Origin: an uncultured Bacilli bacterium
GTDB taxonomy: Bacteria > Bacillota_I > Bacilli_A > RF39 > UBA660
DNA length: 11,783 bases
Direction of reading: 5' to 3'
Assembly: GCA_947588795.1 (NCBI GenBank)
Contig: CANPZJ010000020.1
Coordinates: forward strand, 1 to 11,783
Shown: in pieces, positions 11,749 to 11,783 of the stretch
How positions within the stretch are numbered: the stretch's first letter is position 1
Layout: every line of letters starts with the position of its first letter
Notes under the pieces: model-generated
Seen by the model: only the letters and a program-made list of their open reading frames with translations
Database searches by the model: none
Told to the model about the DNA's origin: nothing
Program-made: the position numbers and the translations under genes

Positions 11749-11783
11749 TAAATACTATATAGTAATTGACATTTTATTTACTC

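Noticed and set aside
1..11783. CRISPR array or tandem spacer-repeat structure
   Set aside because: No regularly spaced direct repeats are present; the only long repeat is the inverted pair.

Overview
The window is very AT-rich (lysine and isoleucine codons dominate) with the gene style of a low-GC Firmicute. NusG and SecE are Bacilli-like. TGA is used as a stop (the ABC ATPase ends in TGA), so this is the standard bacterial code and not the Mycoplasma code. Short intergenic gaps, overlapping genes, a Lys-rich SecE, an Alr/YnbB-type PLP enzyme and Coat F-like proteins suggest a small-genome gut member of the Bacilli, such as an RF39- or Erysipelotrichia-like lineage. That placement is inference.

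Region 1 (1-1500) is the unusual part. A perfect 58-bp inverted repeat (1-58 and 1036-1093) encloses about 1.1 kb. Inside are a structured RNA ending in a hairpin terminator, a decayed gene resembling PBECR4-type nucleases with two in-frame TAA stops, and a tRNA-Glu(CTC) on the minus strand with its own promoter and terminator. The repeat carries an outward TTGACA that meets a TATAAT just outside the right copy. A degenerate third copy of the repeat core lies at 1224-1242. A second structured RNA (about 1302-1486) follows, with a good promoter, long-range stems and a terminator hairpin that competes with those stems. I cannot assign either RNA to a known family.

Region 2 (1538-5066) holds an ATP-grasp ligase on the minus strand and, divergently, a three-gene ABC importer of the NMT1/SsuA-TauA type (binding protein, ATPase, permease) that ends at a strong terminator. 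Its substrate cannot be read from the sequence. A thiamine-pyrimidine precursor or a sulfonate-like compound is typical for the family.

Region 3 (5082-9336) is all minus strand: a remnant of a RhuM-family gene, a Fe-S-type uracil-DNA glycosylase superfamily protein, the secE-nusG operon, an SDR dehydrogenase overlapping an Alr/YnbB-type PLP enzyme, and a PF06541-type membrane protein. The SDR-PLP pair has a promoter whose -10 lies in a 17-bp palindrome.

Region 4 (9445-11783) has two plus-strand Coat F/ferritin-like genes converging on a minus-strand operon of three genes: an unknown single-pass membrane protein, a DUF1292/YrzB-like protein and a membrane-anchored small protein. A terminator shared by both strands sits between them and contains both stop codons.
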